The translations under genes were made by a program, and so were the position numbers. 36,712 nucleotides of DNA from a virus. How positions within the stretch are numbered: the first letter of the stretch is position 1; the number at the start of each line of letters is the position of its first letter. The DNA is taken from the IMG/VR virus record IMGVR_UViG_3300037517_001223, positions 1 through 36,712 of that record; one strand, 5' to 3'. Positions 36,131 through 36,712 of the stretch are shown piece by piece. The notes beneath the pieces are model-generated. The model did not search any database. It was not told where the DNA came from and saw only the letters and a list, made by a program, of their open reading frames with translations.

Positions 36131-36712
36131 TCCCCCATCAATTATACCAACTATTGATGTTCCAATAACTCAAGAAGCTCCTCGTCCTATTATAAGAGGA
36201 TTGGCTGTTCCTGTAATTAATATGCCTAATGGATCTATCAAATATCCAGTTATAGATGTTCCTACACAAGAAGAGTTTGATGCTGCGGTAAGAGCAGAGC
36301 AAAAAGCACAAGAAGAAGAAAAACAAGAAAAGACCAGAGGACTGCCTGATACAACCCCTACTCCTCAACTGCCTCCAGTTGTTCAAACCCCCCAGGATAA
36401 TCGGGTTATTTCCGATGATGCCCCCAAAACTAACCTAGGAGTACCTGTCATTGAAGTACCAATCGTCGGGGAAGTTCCCATTCCACCTAAAGAGCAAGTT
36501 ATTCTTGCTGGGACTACTGCTACTGCTTCTGTTGCTGCGGCTCTTGTTGGGAAATCTTTGGTGGAATGGATGGTAGGTAAAATGAAACCTATCGTTCAGC
36601 AGATATTTGTAAGGGGTAAGAAACTCTTGAACAGAGACCTTACCCCATATGAACTTCAAATATATTTTACTTTTGAGAAGAGTCAGTCTCTTAAGAAAGT
36701 CAATAAATTACT
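36096..36712 (+). CDS. Putative structural protein with repeated P-x-I-x-V-P motifs, 3' end cut
   Basis: ATG at 36096, open for 205 codons to the right edge. Three similar strands, IPTIDVP, YPVIDVP and VPVIEVP (plus VPIVGEVPIP), punctuate Pro-rich linkers (TTPTPQLPPVVQTPQ). A charged helix (RAEQKAQEEEKQEKTRG) lies between them. Near the end are one small-residue hydrophobic stretch (LAGTTATASVAAALVGKSLV, a possible membrane segment or insertion peptide) and a basic end (KMKPIVQQIFVRGKKLLNRD). No signal peptide. It belongs to the late cassette. Completeness and family unknown. Confidence 0.7.
   Translation, partial: MEIKPIRSAKIDPPSIIPTIDVPITQEAPRPIIRGLAVPVINMPNGSIKYPVIDVPTQEEFDAAVRAEQKAQEEEKQEKTRGLPDTTPTPQLPPVVQTPQDNRVISDDAPKTNLGVPVIEVPIVGEVPIPPKEQVILAGTTATASVAAALVGKSLVEWMVGKMKPIVQQIFVRGKKLLNRDLTPYELQIYFTFEKSQSLKKVNKL

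Overview
This window looks like about 37 kb of an AT-rich, T4-like (myovirus) cyanophage infecting marine Synechococcus or Prochlorococcus. Evidence: T4 core genes recognisable in the translations (gp32, gp33, gp59, gp4, gp48, gp53, gp54, gp26, gp5), together with cyanophage host-derived genes: psbA (photosystem II D1), a CP12 Calvin-cycle inhibitor, phoH, thyX, glutaredoxin and a DUF1825-like cyanobacterial protein. I see no insertion sequence, CRISPR array, rRNA or integrase.

Layout. 1-10.6 kb: fibre and adhesin region. It holds a truncated fibre-like protein (leftward, off the left edge), two rightward genes (DUF6445/2OG-oxygenase-like and an unknown), a glycine-rich adhesin-like protein, and a 2041-residue fibre with a C-terminal S74 chaperone/self-cleaving domain. 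10.6-12.1 kb: three tRNAs (Ala-TGC, Thr-TGT, Leu-TAA), two small genes and a 2OG-Fe(II) oxygenase, behind perfect sigma70-type promoters. 12.1-22.2 kb: leftward baseplate operon with gp54, gp26 (and a probable -1 frameshift extension), a tail lysozyme, an M15 peptidase, a gp27-like hub protein, CP12, gp5 and three small structural genes. 22.2-25.2 kb: rightward gp4, unknown, gp48, gp53, closed by a bidirectional terminator. 25.2-30.1 kb: leftward replication and late-transcription operon (small ORF, thyX, small ORF, phoH, PD-(D/E)XK nuclease, gp33, gp59, two small proteins, gp32). 30.1-33.5 kb: a probable internal head protein with a capsid-targeting leader, small conserved genes, glutaredoxin and an acidic protein. 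33.4-34.8 kb: psbA with its own promoter, leader and terminator. 34.8 kb to the end: a rightward late cassette of three signal-peptide proteins and a truncated fourth protein.

Two promoter classes stand out. Seven leftward promoters have a TTGAC(A/T) -35, exactly 17 bp of spacer and a TATAAT-like -10; they precede tRNAs, replication genes, psbA and small genes. T4-type late motifs (NATAAATA) precede the fibre genes, the gp26 baseplate operon, the capsid-targeted protein and the exported cassette. gp33 in the window fits the late class.

The most notable items are: (1) a gp26 -1 frameshift site with an upstream SD-like element, a T-TTT-TTC slip site enclosed by stops in both frames, and an adjacent stem, which would add 59 residues; (2) CP12 embedded within the baseplate operon; (3) the capsid-targeting leader on the 350-residue protein; (4) the late exported cassette with two paralogous members; (5) a promoter whose -10 lies in the loop of the psbA terminator. 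Several small or edge-truncated genes (1-1638, 11870-12034, 29935-30087, 33357-33473, 36096-36712, the 20275-20454 extension) were found by direct reading. No gene-free stretch exceeds 300 bases. All family assignments come from recognition of motifs by eye, without database searches.
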